Shown: piece after piece, positions 8,141 through 17,512 of the stretch
Layout of the letters: each line of letters begins with the position of its first letter
Numbering within the stretch: position 1 is the first letter of the stretch
Assembly (NCBI GenBank): GCA_001798605.1
Contig: MGST01000268.1
Span: 1-32,015, forward strand
DNA from: Deltaproteobacteria bacterium RIFOXYA12_FULL_58_15
GTDB taxonomy: Bacteria; Myxococcota; XYA12-FULL-58-9
Direction: 5' to 3'
DNA: 32,015 nt
Notes under the pieces: generated by a model
The model's input: the letters and a program-made list of their open reading frames with translations, nothing else
Database searches by the model: none
Told to the model about the DNA's origin: nothing
Position numbers and translations under genes: made by a program

Positions 8141-9171
8141 TGCCATCTTGGCTGCGCAACCCCACGCAGGAAATGAAGGTCGTCATTCTCCTCTTTGCGG
8201 TAACCGCCTATGCCACCGCCGGCTTCATGTTTTTCGAGATCGACGACCGCCCCGAGTTGCGTTGGGTCGATGCGCTCTGGTGGGCGTTGGTGACCATGAC
8301 CACCGTAGGTTTTGGTGACTATTTTCCCACGACCATAGCGGGCAGAGCGTTGGTAGGGGTTCCAACCATGCTAGTGGGCATGGGGATGCTCGGTTATGCC
8401 CTCGGTCAAATCGCCGGCTTCATCGTTCGTGCGGAAAAACTAAATAGGAAGGGAATGGCCGTGCAAAAGACCTCGGACCACGTCATTGTCTGCGGATATC
8501 CTGGCAAGCCACGGTTTCTCCGCATTCTCGAAGAGTTGCGGGGCAAGCCGACGCTGCGCGACTCGACAATAGTTCTCGTCGACGCCGAGCTTGAGGAGCT
8601 CGACCACGATCTGTCGGAGCAGAACGTTCGCTTCGTTCGTGGCCATCCGGCACGCGGGGAGACACTGTCCCGCGCCAACGTGGAGAATGCCTTCCGGGCG
8701 GTGGTGTTGGCCCGCGACGCGACGGACCCAGACAGCGACGACCTCACGGTGGCCATTTGTCTCATTCTGAAGAAACGACGTCCCGACATGCACGTGGTCG
8801 CTGAGCTGGTCGAGTCGGATAACCGGGAAGTGTTGGCCCAGACAGGATGCGAACACATTGTCTGTGTCATGGATCTGGCACCTGGCATTCTCGCTCAAGA
8901 GCTCCAAGATCCGGGTGTTGTCCACGTGCTGCAGGAACTGACGGTCTGGCACGAGGATCTCAACAACGTCTTCATTGTGCCCCTTGCCTTGGAAAATGGG
9001 CCAAAGACGGTGGATGAGCTACTGCGATGGGGTCGGACGCACCGCGCCACGCTGTTGGGCGTTCGCAGCGGTGATCGCGTCTTCCTCAATCCCGACCCGA
9101 ACCAAGAACTCCGGGACGGCGATGGCGCAATCGTCATCTGTCAAACGCGGCCCGCGCACATTGAACTCTGA
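8137..9171 (+). CDS. Two-helix potassium channel with RCK/TrkA-type domain
   Basis: 344-residue K+ channel subunit. TM1 spans about 13-35, the pore helix leads into the selectivity filter TTVGFGD (residues 55-61), and TM2 spans about 71-97, the Kir/MthK-like 2TM plan. From residue 113 a TrkA-N/RCK-like Rossmann domain begins (HVIVCGYPGK), with an acidic residue after the second strand (IVLVDAELEEL). The glycine-rich loop is not a canonical GxGxxG, so nucleotide specificity is uncertain. The C-terminal about 80 residues resemble a TrkA-C/RCK-C segment (LLGVRSGDRVFLNPDPNQELRDGDGAIVI). The channel should act as a tetramer gated by a cytosolic ligand. It overlaps the nuclease gene and ends 2 bp before the transporter gene. 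Confidence 0.9.
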   Translation: MMPSWLRNPTQEMKVVILLFAVTAYATAGFMFFEIDDRPELRWVDALWWALVTMTTVGFGDYFPTTIAGRALVGVPTMLVGMGMLGYALGQIAGFIVRAEKLNRKGMAVQKTSDHVIVCGYPGKPRFLRILEELRGKPTLRDSTIVLVDAELEELDHDLSEQNVRFVRGHPARGETLSRANVENAFRAVVLARDATDPDSDDLTVAICLILKKRRPDMHVVAELVESDNREVLAQTGCEHIVCVMDLAPGILAQELQDPGVVHVLQELTVWHEDLNNVFIVPLALENGPKTVDELLRWGRTHRATLLGVRSGDRVFLNPDPNQELRDGDGAIVICQTRPAHIEL

Positions 9172-9173
9172 AC

Positions 9174-10733
9174 ATGGCGGAGCGTGCCCGATTCAAAGAT
9201 CTCTTCGAGGCGAGCACAGCCCTCTCGCAAGCCGAGCTTCGTTTTGAGAAAGGCCGCCGCACTCTCGGCTTGATTGCAGGACCGTTGTTGTTCATCTTGC
9301 TCAATCTGTTCCCTGTCGCGGAGTTGTCATTTGAGGCAGCCAGGCTCTTGGCGGTCTTGGCTTGGATTCTCACCTGGTGGGTGACGGAAGCTGTGCCGAT
9401 CCCGGTGACGGCCCTTCTTGGCCCGGCGCTGGCAGTTGTCTGTGGCGTGGGCTCTGCGAAGACCATGTTTGTCTCTTTTGGCGATCCGATCATTTTCCTA
9501 TTTCTAGGCAGCTTCATCATCGCGGAAGCGATGTTCACCACCGGACTCGACAAGCGGTTTGCCTACGCGATTCTCTCTCTCAAGTGGGTTGGCTCGTCGG
9601 CTTCGCGGATCCTGATTGCCTTTGTTGTTATTACCGCTGGCTTGTCCATGTGGTTGTCGAATACCGCCACGACGGCAATGATGTTCCCCATTGGCATGAG
9701 CATTCTGACGGCGTTGTCACGATTGATGGAACGCTCGACCGGCAAGACCGTCGATCTCACCCGTCTGCGCTATGGAACGGGCTTGATGCTCGCCACCGCG
9801 TACGCAGCGTCAATCGGCGGTATCGCGACGCCTGTGGGTACGCCGCCCAATCTCATCGTTCTCGGCCTGCTCGATAAGTTGCTGCACGTCAACATTTCCT
9901 TTTTCCAATGGATGATGCTGGCGAGCCCGGCGATGATCTTGATGCTCGTCTTTCTCGTTGTCTACATGTTGCGAGCGATGCCCCCGGAGATGCGGGACAT
10001 CGCCGGCAGTCGACAATACATACTCGAAAAACGGGCTGGACTCGGTAGCTGGACGAGACAAGAGAAGAACGCCATGATTGCCTTTGCGGTCACGGTCAGC
10101 CTGTGGGTTCTGCCTGGTGGTCTTACGGTTCTTGTGGGTGCCGATTCCCCGTTCACCCATGCCCTGCACGCCTTGTTGCCGGAAGCGGTGGTGGCGGTTT
10201 TCGGTGCCGTGTTGTTGTTTGTTCTGCCAGTTGATTGGCGCAAGCGGCGTTTCACTATGACCTGGAACCAGGCTGCCCACATCGATTGGGGCACCTTGTT
10301 GCTTTTCGGCTGCGGCATCTCTCTAGGAGAGGCCATGTTCAGCACAGGACTGGCCGACATGATGGGTCACGAGCTGATCGCGGTTACAGGCGCCAGCAGC
10401 CTCATCGCGCTCACCTTCCTTTTTGGCACAGTGACGCTTCTGCTAACCGAGGTGACCTCGAACACGGCTGGAGCGACCATGGTGTGCCCTTTGGCGATTG
10501 CTTCGGCCCAGGCTGCCGGGGTGAGTCCAATTCCTCCAGCCGTGGTCGTAGCATTGTGCGCCAGCATGGCCTTCATGTTGCCCGTCGCGACGCCGCCAAA
10601 CGCAATCGTCTACGGTTCAGGGTGTGTGCCGATCACAAAGATGATCAAACACGGTGCCCTGTTCAACCTCGCCAGCATTGTGTTGGTGCCGGTTCTGGTT
10701 TTGGCGATGTGCGCATTGCTTGGCATCAGTTAG
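9174..10733 (+). CDS. SLC13/DASS-family anion:sodium symporter
   Basis: 519-residue multi-helix transporter of the divalent anion:Na+ symporter family, which moves dicarboxylates, sulfate or related anions across the inner membrane. Both pseudo-repeats carry the family's SNT signature: WLSNTATTAMMFP at residues 160-172 and TSNTAGATMVCP at 428-439. Each is followed by a Na+-site-like motif, TPVGTPPN at 219-226 and ATPPNAIVYGSG near the C-terminus. Length and about 12 hydrophobic segments suit the family. Two bases separate it from the potassium-channel gene, so the three genes from 7478 form one transcription unit. The substrate cannot be assigned; sulfate or a C4-dicarboxylate are the main options. 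Confidence 0.88.
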   Translation: MAERARFKDLFEASTALSQAELRFEKGRRTLGLIAGPLLFILLNLFPVAELSFEAARLLAVLAWILTWWVTEAVPIPVTALLGPALAVVCGVGSAKTMFVSFGDPIIFLFLGSFIIAEAMFTTGLDKRFAYAILSLKWVGSSASRILIAFVVITAGLSMWLSNTATTAMMFPIGMSILTALSRLMERSTGKTVDLTRLRYGTGLMLATAYAASIGGIATPVGTPPNLIVLGLLDKLLHVNISFFQWMMLASPAMILMLVFLVVYMLRAMPPEMRDIAGSRQYILEKRAGLGSWTRQEKNAMIAFAVTVSLWVLPGGLTVLVGADSPFTHALHALLPEAVVAVFGAVLLFVLPVDWRKRRFTMTWNQAAHIDWGTLLLFGCGISLGEAMFSTGLADMMGHELIAVTGASSLIALTFLFGTVTLLLTEVTSNTAGATMVCPLAIASAQAAGVSPIPPAVVVALCASMAFMLPVATPPNAIVYGSGCVPITKMIKHGALFNLASIVLVPVLVLAMCALLGIS

Positions 10734-10805
10734 GCATAGTCCGCGTCGTCTTGACTTCGTTGGGTCGGATCCGCATCTTTCCAAGCGAAGCGGTGATCAG
10801 GCGGG

Positions 10806-12596
10806 ATGACTCCTCAAGAGCAAAGCATGCGGCAATCTGACAACGGCACGCGCGTATCCGACAGACTGACGTTGGCATACCTGCTTTCTCTTTCGGCGTT
10901 GGCGGTGCTGGTCATCGCTGGACAAGTGTTTGTGCAGAAACTTCTGGTTGAGCAACAGGCAGACAGTAGCACTATCAACCTTGCGGGTCGGCAACGAATG
11001 CTCAGTCAAAAGATCGCCATGCAAGTCATGGCGGCTGAACACGCGACGTCCCTGGAAGAGTTGCGAATCGCGAGCGGTGGGCTTGAAAAAGACCTCAAGG
11101 CCTGGCAAACGGCGCACGCACAACTGAGCCATGGTGCGGTGCAGGACCCGGGGAGTGAGAGCGGCAACACGCCCCCGGTGCGGCAGTTGTTCGACGACAT
11201 CCGGGATTCTTACCTTAGACTCAGTCACGCAGGGTACCAGGTTCTGGAGCGGATGCGCCACCCATCGTCTGTTCCCCCCAACATCGCCGAGTGGGTCGTC
11301 GAGGCGGAAGCCGGTGCCGCGGAGTTCCTCGTATGGATGGACGCCATTGTTCTCCAGTACGAGAGTGAGGCTCGTGGGCGAGTCGACCTCGCGAGTCGTG
11401 TGGAACTTGGCCTTATGAGCTTGGCCTTGGTGGTTCTGTTGCTTGAGGCCGTTTTGGTGTTTCGGCCAGTTGTGCGTCGGGTGCGTATGGGCGTGATCGA
11501 CCTGGCCAACGCACGCCGCGTCGCCGAGAGTCGGGCCCATGAGCTGACTGAACAGTTTTCTCGATTGCGCAAGCACCTCGATGAGATCGCCCGGGGCCGT
11601 TCGCCGCAACCGCTGACTCTGACAGGGAACGTCGCAGGGCTAGATTCCATCGTTGGCGGTATCAACGATTTGGTAAGTGAGCTTACCAAGGCCAGCCATT
11701 TGGAGACCCGCCTTCGGCAATTGGCGCACCAAGATCCCCTAACCGGTCTGCCCAACCGTAAGCTCTTTGATGACAGACTGTTGATGGCGCACAACCGCGC
11801 TGTACGCAACCGTTCGCCCTATGCGCTGTTATTCATCGATCTCGACGGCTTCAAGTCTGTCAACGACACCTACGGGCACGAAGCGGGTGATCGAATGCTT
11901 GTGCATGTTGCCAATACGCTGCGCAAGACCGTGCGCACGAGTGACACAATATGTCGTTTCGGCGGTGACGAATTTGTGATCATCCTCGAGCAAATAATCT
12001 CTGCTGAGGACGCCAATCGGGTAGCCTACCAGGTGGGTGCTCAAGTTGCGGAACCCATTGTGTGGGAAAAGACCGAGCTGAGGACGGGGGCGAGTGTCGG
12101 TGTGGCGGTCTATCCTGAAGACGCCACCGATCCCCAAGCCCTTCTTCAACGTGCCGATGAGTGCATGTATGAAAACAAACGGCGCAGACAACAGGGTGGA
12201 GGAGGCATACCGAGCCGCATGCTTCTGGTTGACGATGAGCCAGAGAATCTGGACATTCTTGAGCGAACATTTGGGCGTTCCTTCAATGTCAGACGTGCCG
12301 ACGACGGCGTCAAAGGATTGAGGATCGCTCGCGAGTGGAAACCCCATGTCGTCGTGTCAGACCAACGCATGCCCGGTTTGGAAGGAGTTCACTTCCTTGC
12401 CAAATTGAACCGAGAGTCCCCTGATATCGTCCGGGTCCTCGTGACCGGATACTCCGACCACGAGGCGACCCTCAGAGCCGTCAACGACGCCCACGTGGAT
12501 GGGTTTTTCGAGAAACCGATTGAACCGGAGAACCTACGCAGGGCCGTTGAAGCGGCACTGCGAAACACCTCGCGCAGTGCAAGCGCTCGCAGGTGA
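10806..12596 (+). CDS. Membrane diguanylate cyclase with C-terminal receiver domain
   Basis: 596-residue signalling protein. TM1 (about 22-44) is followed by a PilJ/NarX-type sensor segment with the hallmark NLAGRQRMLSQKIAMQ (residues 58-73), then TM2 (about 200-219) and a HAMP-like linker. The GGDEF domain (about 300-462) has an intact RFGGDEF signature at 384-390, substrate residues in DPLTGLPNR and DLDGFKSVNDTYGHEAGD, and an RxxD inhibitory site (RTSD, 377-380), so it should make cyclic di-GMP under product feedback. A receiver domain occupies 471-585 with D476/D477, phospho-acceptor D519 (SDQRMPG), T547 and K570 all in place. A receiver at the C-terminal end is the less usual order. It lies 72 bp after the transporter gene and may be separately transcribed. 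Confidence 0.93.
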   Translation: MTPQEQSMRQSDNGTRVSDRLTLAYLLSLSALAVLVIAGQVFVQKLLVEQQADSSTINLAGRQRMLSQKIAMQVMAAEHATSLEELRIASGGLEKDLKAWQTAHAQLSHGAVQDPGSESGNTPPVRQLFDDIRDSYLRLSHAGYQVLERMRHPSSVPPNIAEWVVEAEAGAAEFLVWMDAIVLQYESEARGRVDLASRVELGLMSLALVVLLLEAVLVFRPVVRRVRMGVIDLANARRVAESRAHELTEQFSRLRKHLDEIARGRSPQPLTLTGNVAGLDSIVGGINDLVSELTKASHLETRLRQLAHQDPLTGLPNRKLFDDRLLMAHNRAVRNRSPYALLFIDLDGFKSVNDTYGHEAGDRMLVHVANTLRKTVRTSDTICRFGGDEFVIILEQIISAEDANRVAYQVGAQVAEPIVWEKTELRTGASVGVAVYPEDATDPQALLQRADECMYENKRRRQQGGGGIPSRMLLVDDEPENLDILERTFGRSFNVRRADDGVKGLRIAREWKPHVVVSDQRMPGLEGVHFLAKLNRESPDIVRVLVTGYSDHEATLRAVNDAHVDGFFEKPIEPENLRRAVEAALRNTSRSASARR

Positions 12597-12670
12597 CGCG
12601 GTGGGATAGGCAAGCGTCGAGTGCCGCCTTTGTCAACAAATGTGTCCGGCCTTGACCCATTGGCTCGGGC

Positions 12671-12709
12671 ATGAAAGTCAAAGGAGAACCGCTACTGAGG
12701 GAGTGTTGA
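12671..12709 (+). CDS. Possible 12-residue leader peptide upstream of speD
   Basis: A minimal open frame (MKVKGEPLLREC, then TGA) ends one base before the GTG start of speD and spans speD's own ribosome site (GAGGGAG, 12697-12703). Ribosomes translating it would cover that site and release right at the speD start, which could couple or regulate speD translation. Its own ribosome site is weak (CTCGGGC just upstream), and a frame this short can arise by chance. Offered as a candidate only. Confidence 0.2.
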   Translation: MKVKGEPLLREC

Positions 12710-12710
12710 A

Positions 12711-13136
12711 GTGCACACCGTTGGCCGCCATCTCCTGGTTGAGCTCCATGATTGTGACAAGACGTTGCTCGATGATCTGGATGCAGTGAAAACGACAATC
12801 CGCGAGGCCGCCAAAAGGGCAGGGGCATCGATTGTCTCTGAGTCATTCCACCGATTTGCGCCACAGGGCGTGAGCGCCTCTGTGCTGATTGCCGAGTCAC
12901 ATCTTTCCATCCATACTTGGCCAGAGGCAGGTTATGCGGCGGCTGATCTCTACACTTGCGGCGAGCTCAATCCGATGCCTGGGGTCGAATATTTGGCCGA
13001 AGCTTTCCGAGCGACGACTTTTAGCTGCGCGGAGATCATTCGCGGTCTCGATGACGACATAAGGACGGCAGCGCTGCCCGAATCGCCCGGGCGGCACAAC
13101 ATCGCCGCCCTATCGATTGTTACCGAGCTGCTGTGA
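12711..13136 (+). CDS. speD: S-adenosylmethionine decarboxylase proenzyme
   Basis: 141-residue class 1b AdoMet decarboxylase, the prokaryotic short form. It decarboxylates S-adenosylmethionine to provide the aminopropyl group for spermidine. The self-processing site is intact: ESHLSIHTWPE, with cleavage expected between E62 and S63 to give the pyruvoyl cofactor from S63. H68 and C83 (DLYTCG) match the processing and catalytic residues of the Thermotoga-type enzyme. The GTG start at 12711 has a strong ribosome site (GAGGGAG, 7-base spacing). No spermidine synthase is in the window, so its partner must be elsewhere. It converges on the GH57 gene with only 17 bp between stops. Confidence 0.95.
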   Translation: MHTVGRHLLVELHDCDKTLLDDLDAVKTTIREAAKRAGASIVSESFHRFAPQGVSASVLIAESHLSIHTWPEAGYAAADLYTCGELNPMPGVEYLAEAFRATTFSCAEIIRGLDDDIRTAALPESPGRHNIAALSIVTELL

Positions 13137-13153
13137 GCGACATGACTTCTATC

Positions 13154-15580
13154 TCAGGCGGGGATACGAAATCCCAGCACTTCACCGAGACTCCGCACGG
13201 CGTCGACCCAACGTGCCGCGTAGATGTCGCCTGCGCTCGCTTTCAACTGCACTTCAGGAATGCACGGGGTCACCTCGGTGAAATAGATATTCTGTGTCGC
13301 CGCGAGGTCTGCCACAAACGGAAGATCACGCACCGTGGCGACAAGGTCGCGTAGGCTTTGGACGACGGCGAGGTCACCGATTCGGGCGGCGACATTGCGC
13401 ATGCCGTTTTCGAGGTTGTGACTGGCTGCGTAACCGATGCCGTCCTCGTCGAGTCGCACCGCAGTCTCACGAACCTCGTCGAGGAGACGGTGGATCTCCT
13501 CGAGGTTGGGTCTGTCGGCCTCGAATTCGTTGCGCAGGCTGGTGTTGAGGACGAACTCGCCGGCAGCTTGGATTGCAGGTGGAGCTGGCAGGTTGAGGCC
13601 GCGCAAAAACCTCATCAACGGCGCGTGGGTTTCGTAGATGTCGCGGTATTTGGTCTCCGCCGCTTCCAAAGTAGGTGCTAGCACGGAGTCGAGGACGCGC
13701 CGCTGTTCGTCACGAAACAGGGAGCCGATGGAGTACTTGAGCTCGTGATAGTGATCATCGAGGAGGCGCAACACTTTGGCGAGATCACCCATGCGAAATG
13801 CCTCGGCCACCTCCTTGCGAAGCCCAGCGTACGCTTCTTCGCTTATGAAATCGTGGACGCCGCCATTGATCGTGTGGTCGCCGAAGTGAAGTACGGAAAA
13901 GCAGAATTGCCGAGTTCTCTCTGTGATTTCAGAAATGACTGTTATCTTGCCCAAGGCCAACTTGGCCATGCCGGCTCGGAACTCTTGGAAATCGTCACGC
14001 TCGACGCGATAACAGTAAACACGGCCACGATCGCTGTCCGGCTCAAACAACGACCGGATGGCGTAGTGGGCCGCGACGCTCGCGAGACTGACGCGTGTCG
14101 GCTCCACCATCGTCTCGAATAGCTGCCGACCATTGCCGACGCTCTGAAGGTTGCTTCGAGCAAACGCCAACTTCTCGATGAAAACGGGCTCGAGGTCGAC
14201 ACCGTTGACATCCTCGGCCAGTTGCATGGCTCGGGCGGCGTAGCAAAGTATTTGCACAGCCTCGATTCGGGACAGATCGTCAAAGAACCAGCCGCAGCTC
14301 GTGAACATCAACATCGCGTGGCGTTGCATCTCCAGCATCTGCAAGGCTGTCGCATGCTCGTGCTCGTCAAGCTTTCGCTTGCAATGTTCATCGAAAAAAC
14401 GGTGAACCGTTTGTTGCGAGCGATCAAGGATCACATCAATGAAACCATTGCGCGCTGCCCAGGGGTCGTGGAAGAAGTCTGGGCCACGCTCCTCAAATAC
14501 CTGGATGAGTTGGTCGCGAAGCCAGTTCAACGAATCACGCAAAGGTTTGCGCCAGGATTGGTCCGGGTACCGACCCATGTTGCAGCCACAATTGGCACGC
14601 CAGCGTTCGACGCCGTGGACGCAGGACCAAGAGGTGTTCTCTGCGACAATCGCCTCATGGGTTGGAGGCACGAGGGCGAGGTATTCCCCATAATTTGTCA
14701 CACGTGCGAGCTTTGCCTGCTTGATGTGGCGAAATGCATACGCCAAAGCCATCTCACCGTGACGATGGTGATGTCCAAAGGTCTCGCCGTCGACAGCAAT
14801 ATGCGCTAGCTGCGCCTCGGGAGGACCATCCGAGAACACCGACACGACGCGGTTGGCGAACGCGACTCCGTCTTTGAGTAGATTTTCAAAGGCGACGGCT
14901 CGGGAGATGGGCCCGTCATAGAAGAAAAGGACGATGCTCTTACCCGATGGCAGGTAGGTCACGTAGGGCATTCGCGGATCGACTCGGGCACCGCTTACGT
15001 CGTGCCAGTCGTTGCTACCGATAGGGCGAACCCGTTGTGTTTGGTTGGGAGCGAGCACCGTGAAGGTGATGCCGTGATCGGCGAGGACCTCCAGTGTTCC
15101 TGTGTCCACTGCGGCCTCGGGCAACCACATTCCCTCGGGATCTCGACCAAACCGCCTCTCAAAATCGCGAATGCCCCACTCGACCTGGGTGATCTTATCC
15201 CGCGCATTGGCCAAGGGCATGATGATGTGATTGTACGCCTGAGCAATCGCAGAGCCGTGGCCCGAGAACGTTGCCGCACTCTGTTTGTCGGCATCGAGAA
15301 TGGCTGCGTATGTTGCGGGGGCCCATCGCTCCATCCAGCTTAGCAGCGTAGGTCCGAAGTTGAAGCTCATCCGGGCGTAGTTGTTGTGGATCGCCTCGAT
15401 ATGGCCGTCCTTATCAAGGATGCGGGCAGCGGCATTGTTGGCGTAGCACTCCTCGGTGATCCTTTCGTTCCAGTCGTGATACGGCTGCGCCGTCTCTTGG
15501 CGCTCGACGTACTCGAGCCAGGGGTTCTCCCGCGGTGGTTGGTAGAAGTGACCGTGGATGCAGACGAATCGTTGAGTCAT
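13154..15580 (-). CDS. GH57-family glycoside hydrolase with DUF3536
   Basis: 808-residue cytosolic (no signal peptide) family 57 enzyme. The N-terminal catalytic barrel opens with HGHFYQPPRENPW, a hallmark of this GH57 subgroup; the likely nucleophile is E155 in WLPEAAVD and the acid/base D264 in DGETFGHHH. The C-terminal half (about 290-800) corresponds to the long DUF3536 region. GH57 enzymes act on alpha-1,4/1,6-glucans (amylase, branching, transferase), and the operon context with glgB, maltokinase and glgE places it in alpha-glucan metabolism. It is the last gene, starting 3 bp after the glgB stop. Whether it hydrolyses, transfers or branches is not decidable here. Confidence 0.88.
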   Translation of the reverse strand: MTQRFVCIHGHFYQPPRENPWLEYVERQETAQPYHDWNERITEECYANNAAARILDKDGHIEAIHNNYARMSFNFGPTLLSWMERWAPATYAAILDADKQSAATFSGHGSAIAQAYNHIIMPLANARDKITQVEWGIRDFERRFGRDPEGMWLPEAAVDTGTLEVLADHGITFTVLAPNQTQRVRPIGSNDWHDVSGARVDPRMPYVTYLPSGKSIVLFFYDGPISRAVAFENLLKDGVAFANRVVSVFSDGPPEAQLAHIAVDGETFGHHHRHGEMALAYAFRHIKQAKLARVTNYGEYLALVPPTHEAIVAENTSWSCVHGVERWRANCGCNMGRYPDQSWRKPLRDSLNWLRDQLIQVFEERGPDFFHDPWAARNGFIDVILDRSQQTVHRFFDEHCKRKLDEHEHATALQMLEMQRHAMLMFTSCGWFFDDLSRIEAVQILCYAARAMQLAEDVNGVDLEPVFIEKLAFARSNLQSVGNGRQLFETMVEPTRVSLASVAAHYAIRSLFEPDSDRGRVYCYRVERDDFQEFRAGMAKLALGKITVISEITERTRQFCFSVLHFGDHTINGGVHDFISEEAYAGLRKEVAEAFRMGDLAKVLRLLDDHYHELKYSIGSLFRDEQRRVLDSVLAPTLEAAETKYRDIYETHAPLMRFLRGLNLPAPPAIQAAGEFVLNTSLRNEFEADRPNLEEIHRLLDEVRETAVRLDEDGIGYAASHNLENGMRNVAARIGDLAVVQSLRDLVATVRDLPFVADLAATQNIYFTEVTPCIPEVQLKASAGDIYAARWVDAVRSLGEVLGFRIPA

Positions 15581-15583
15581 GGG

Positions 15584-17512
15584 TTATCCGTCGTGGCGCA
15601 AGAACACAGCAGCGAGTGGCGGCAGGGTGACCTCGATGCTGTAGGGGCGTCCGTGGTGGGGTGTCTCAACAGCCAGAACGCCACCGAGATTGCCGATGTC
15701 GCTGCCGCCGTAAATGCCAGCGTCGCTGTTGAGGACTTCCTGCCAAGAGCCAGGTCTGGGGACGCCCACGCGGTAGCCCAAACGCGGTACTGGCGTCATG
15801 TTATAGAGCAACAAGAAGACTGAACCTCCAGTTTTGGGTTTGCGCAAGAAAGTGAAGACGCTCGCGTCGGCGTCATTGGCGTCGACCCATTCAAAACCCT
15901 CGGGTCGAACGTCGTGTTCATGCAAGGCCGGCTCGTTGACATACAGTCGGTTGAGGTCAGTGATCAATCGCTGCACGCAAGCGTGATTGTCGAACTTGAG
16001 CAAATCCCACTCAATGCTAGCGTCGTGATTCCACTCGTTCCATTGGGCGATCTCCGACCCCATGAACAAGAGTTTCTTGCCGGGCTGACCAAACATGTAC
16101 GAGTAGAGCAGACGGAGGTTGGCAAACTGCTGCCACATGTCGCCCGGCATCTTGCGGATGAGCGATCCCTTGCCATGTACAACTTCGTCGTGTGAGAGCG
16201 GCAACACGAAGTTCTCGGTAAAGGCATAGATCATGCGAAAAGTGAGCTCGTTGTGGTGGTATCGCCGATGGATTGGGTCGTGTTGCATGTAGGCGAGGGT
16301 GTCGTGCATCCAACCCATGTCCCACTTCAGTCCAAAGCCCAGGCCTCCCAGGTAGGTTGGGCGTGAGACCATCGGCCAATCCGTGGATTCCTCCGCCGCG
16401 TTTTGTGTGTCCGGAAACTCTTTGTAAGTCATCTCGTTCATTTGGCGCAGGAGACTGATCGCCTCTAGGTTTTCCCGGCCGCCATACTCGTTTGGGATCC
16501 ACTCGCCCTGGGAACGGGAGTAATCGAGGTAGAGCATGGAAGCGACGCCGTCCACGCGCAGGCCATCTGCATGGCAGACGTCGAGCCAGAACATGGCACT
16601 CGAAAAGAGAAAGCTACGCACTTCGTTGCGGCCGTAATTAAAAATGTAGCTTTGCCAATCCGGATGAAAACCCTTGCGGGCATCTTGGTGTTCGTAGAGG
16701 TGGGTGCCGTCAAAATAGGCGAGGCCATGTTGGTCTGTTGGAAAGTGCGCCGGCACCCAATCGAGTATGACGCCAATACCAGCTTGGTGCAGCCGGTCGA
16801 CGAAATACAAGAAATCGTCGGGTGAACCCTGACGACTGGTCGGGGCGAAATATCCGGTGACCTGGTAACCCCAGGAACCGCCGAAGGGGTGTTCCATCAC
16901 CGGCATCAGCTCGACATGGGTGAAGCCGGTCCTACGCACATAGTCGGCGAGTTTGTCCGCAGCTTCGCGGTAGGTGAGCGATCGGTTGCCTTCCTCAGGC
17001 ACGCGCATCCACGAGGCAAGGTGGACTTCGTAGATGGACATGGGAGCATCGAGACTGTTCTTCTTTGCCCGCCCACTCATCCAATCTTGGTCACCCCACT
17101 CGTGTCGCTGTTGCCAAACCCGCGATGCGGTCTTCGGCGGAATTTCGTGGGTGCGTCCAAACGGATCGGCTTTCTCGACTTCGTAGGACCAATAGCGCGA
17201 AAGCACGCGGTATTTGTAGATATCGCCATGTCCGACGCCCTGAAAGAAGCCCTCCCAGATGCCTGACGAGTCTCGAGGTTGCAGGCGGTGACTGCCACGG
17301 TTCCAACCATTGAAATCGCCCATCACCGCGACTTCTTCGGCATCCGGTGCCCAGACGGCAAAATAGGTTCCCGAGATGCCGTTGATGGTTCGCGGGTGGG
17401 CGCCGAGCCGGTTGTAGAGCTTGTTGTGGTTTCCCTGGTTGAAGAAATAGAGGTCTTCGCCGTTCAACAAGGACCAATCGTCGCGTTTGAGGGAATCGAT
17501 CTTGGTGGTCAT
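15584..17512 (-). CDS. glgB: 1,4-alpha-glucan branching enzyme
   Basis: 642-residue GH13 branching enzyme that cuts alpha-1,4 chains and re-attaches them as alpha-1,6 branches. An N-terminal CBM48-like domain (about 35-125, with [21 protein letters not shown]) precedes the barrel. Catalytic motifs are complete: [18 protein letters not shown] with nucleophile D321, acid/base E374 in AEESTDWP, and the third carboxylate in [13 protein letters not shown]. The length suits forms lacking the extra N1 domain of the E. coli enzyme. The start overlaps the maltokinase stop by 4 bp (ATGA). In the GlgE pathway GlgB branches the linear chains made by GlgE, which fits the gene order. Confidence 0.96.
   Translation of the reverse strand: MTTKIDSLKRDDWSLLNGEDLYFFNQGNHNKLYNRLGAHPRTINGISGTYFAVWAPDAEEVAVMGDFNGWNRGSHRLQPRDSSGIWEGFFQGVGHGDIYKYRVLSRYWSYEVEKADPFGRTHEIPPKTASRVWQQRHEWGDQDWMSGRAKKNSLDAPMSIYEVHLASWMRVPEEGNRSLTYREAADKLADYVRRTGFTHVELMPVMEHPFGGSWGYQVTGYFAPTSRQGSPDDFLYFVDRLHQAGIGVILDWVPAHFPTDQHGLAYFDGTHLYEHQDARKGFHPDWQSYIFNYGRNEVRSFLFSSAMFWLDVCHADGLRVDGVASMLYLDYSRSQGEWIPNEYGGRENLEAISLLRQMNEMTYKEFPDTQNAAEESTDWPMVSRPTYLGGLGFGLKWDMGWMHDTLAYMQHDPIHRRYHHNELTFRMIYAFTENFVLPLSHDEVVHGKGSLIRKMPGDMWQQFANLRLLYSYMFGQPGKKLLFMGSEIAQWNEWNHDASIEWDLLKFDNHACVQRLITDLNRLYVNEPALHEHDVRPEGFEWVDANDADASVFTFLRKPKTGGSVFLLLYNMTPVPRLGYRVGVPRPGSWQEVLNSDAGIYGGSDIGNLGGVLAVETPHHGRPYSIEVTLPPLAAVFLRHDG

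Noticed and set aside
7367-8146. Long minus-strand frame opposite the SNase-like gene
   Set aside because: Most of it mirrors the plus-strand nuclease gene; only its 3' end (7367-7493) might belong to the decayed FGE-like gene.
13161-13175. GGGAT-ACGAA-ATCCC hairpin as terminator between speD and the GH57 gene
   Set aside because: It lies within the GH57 coding end, has only five pairs and no T-run.
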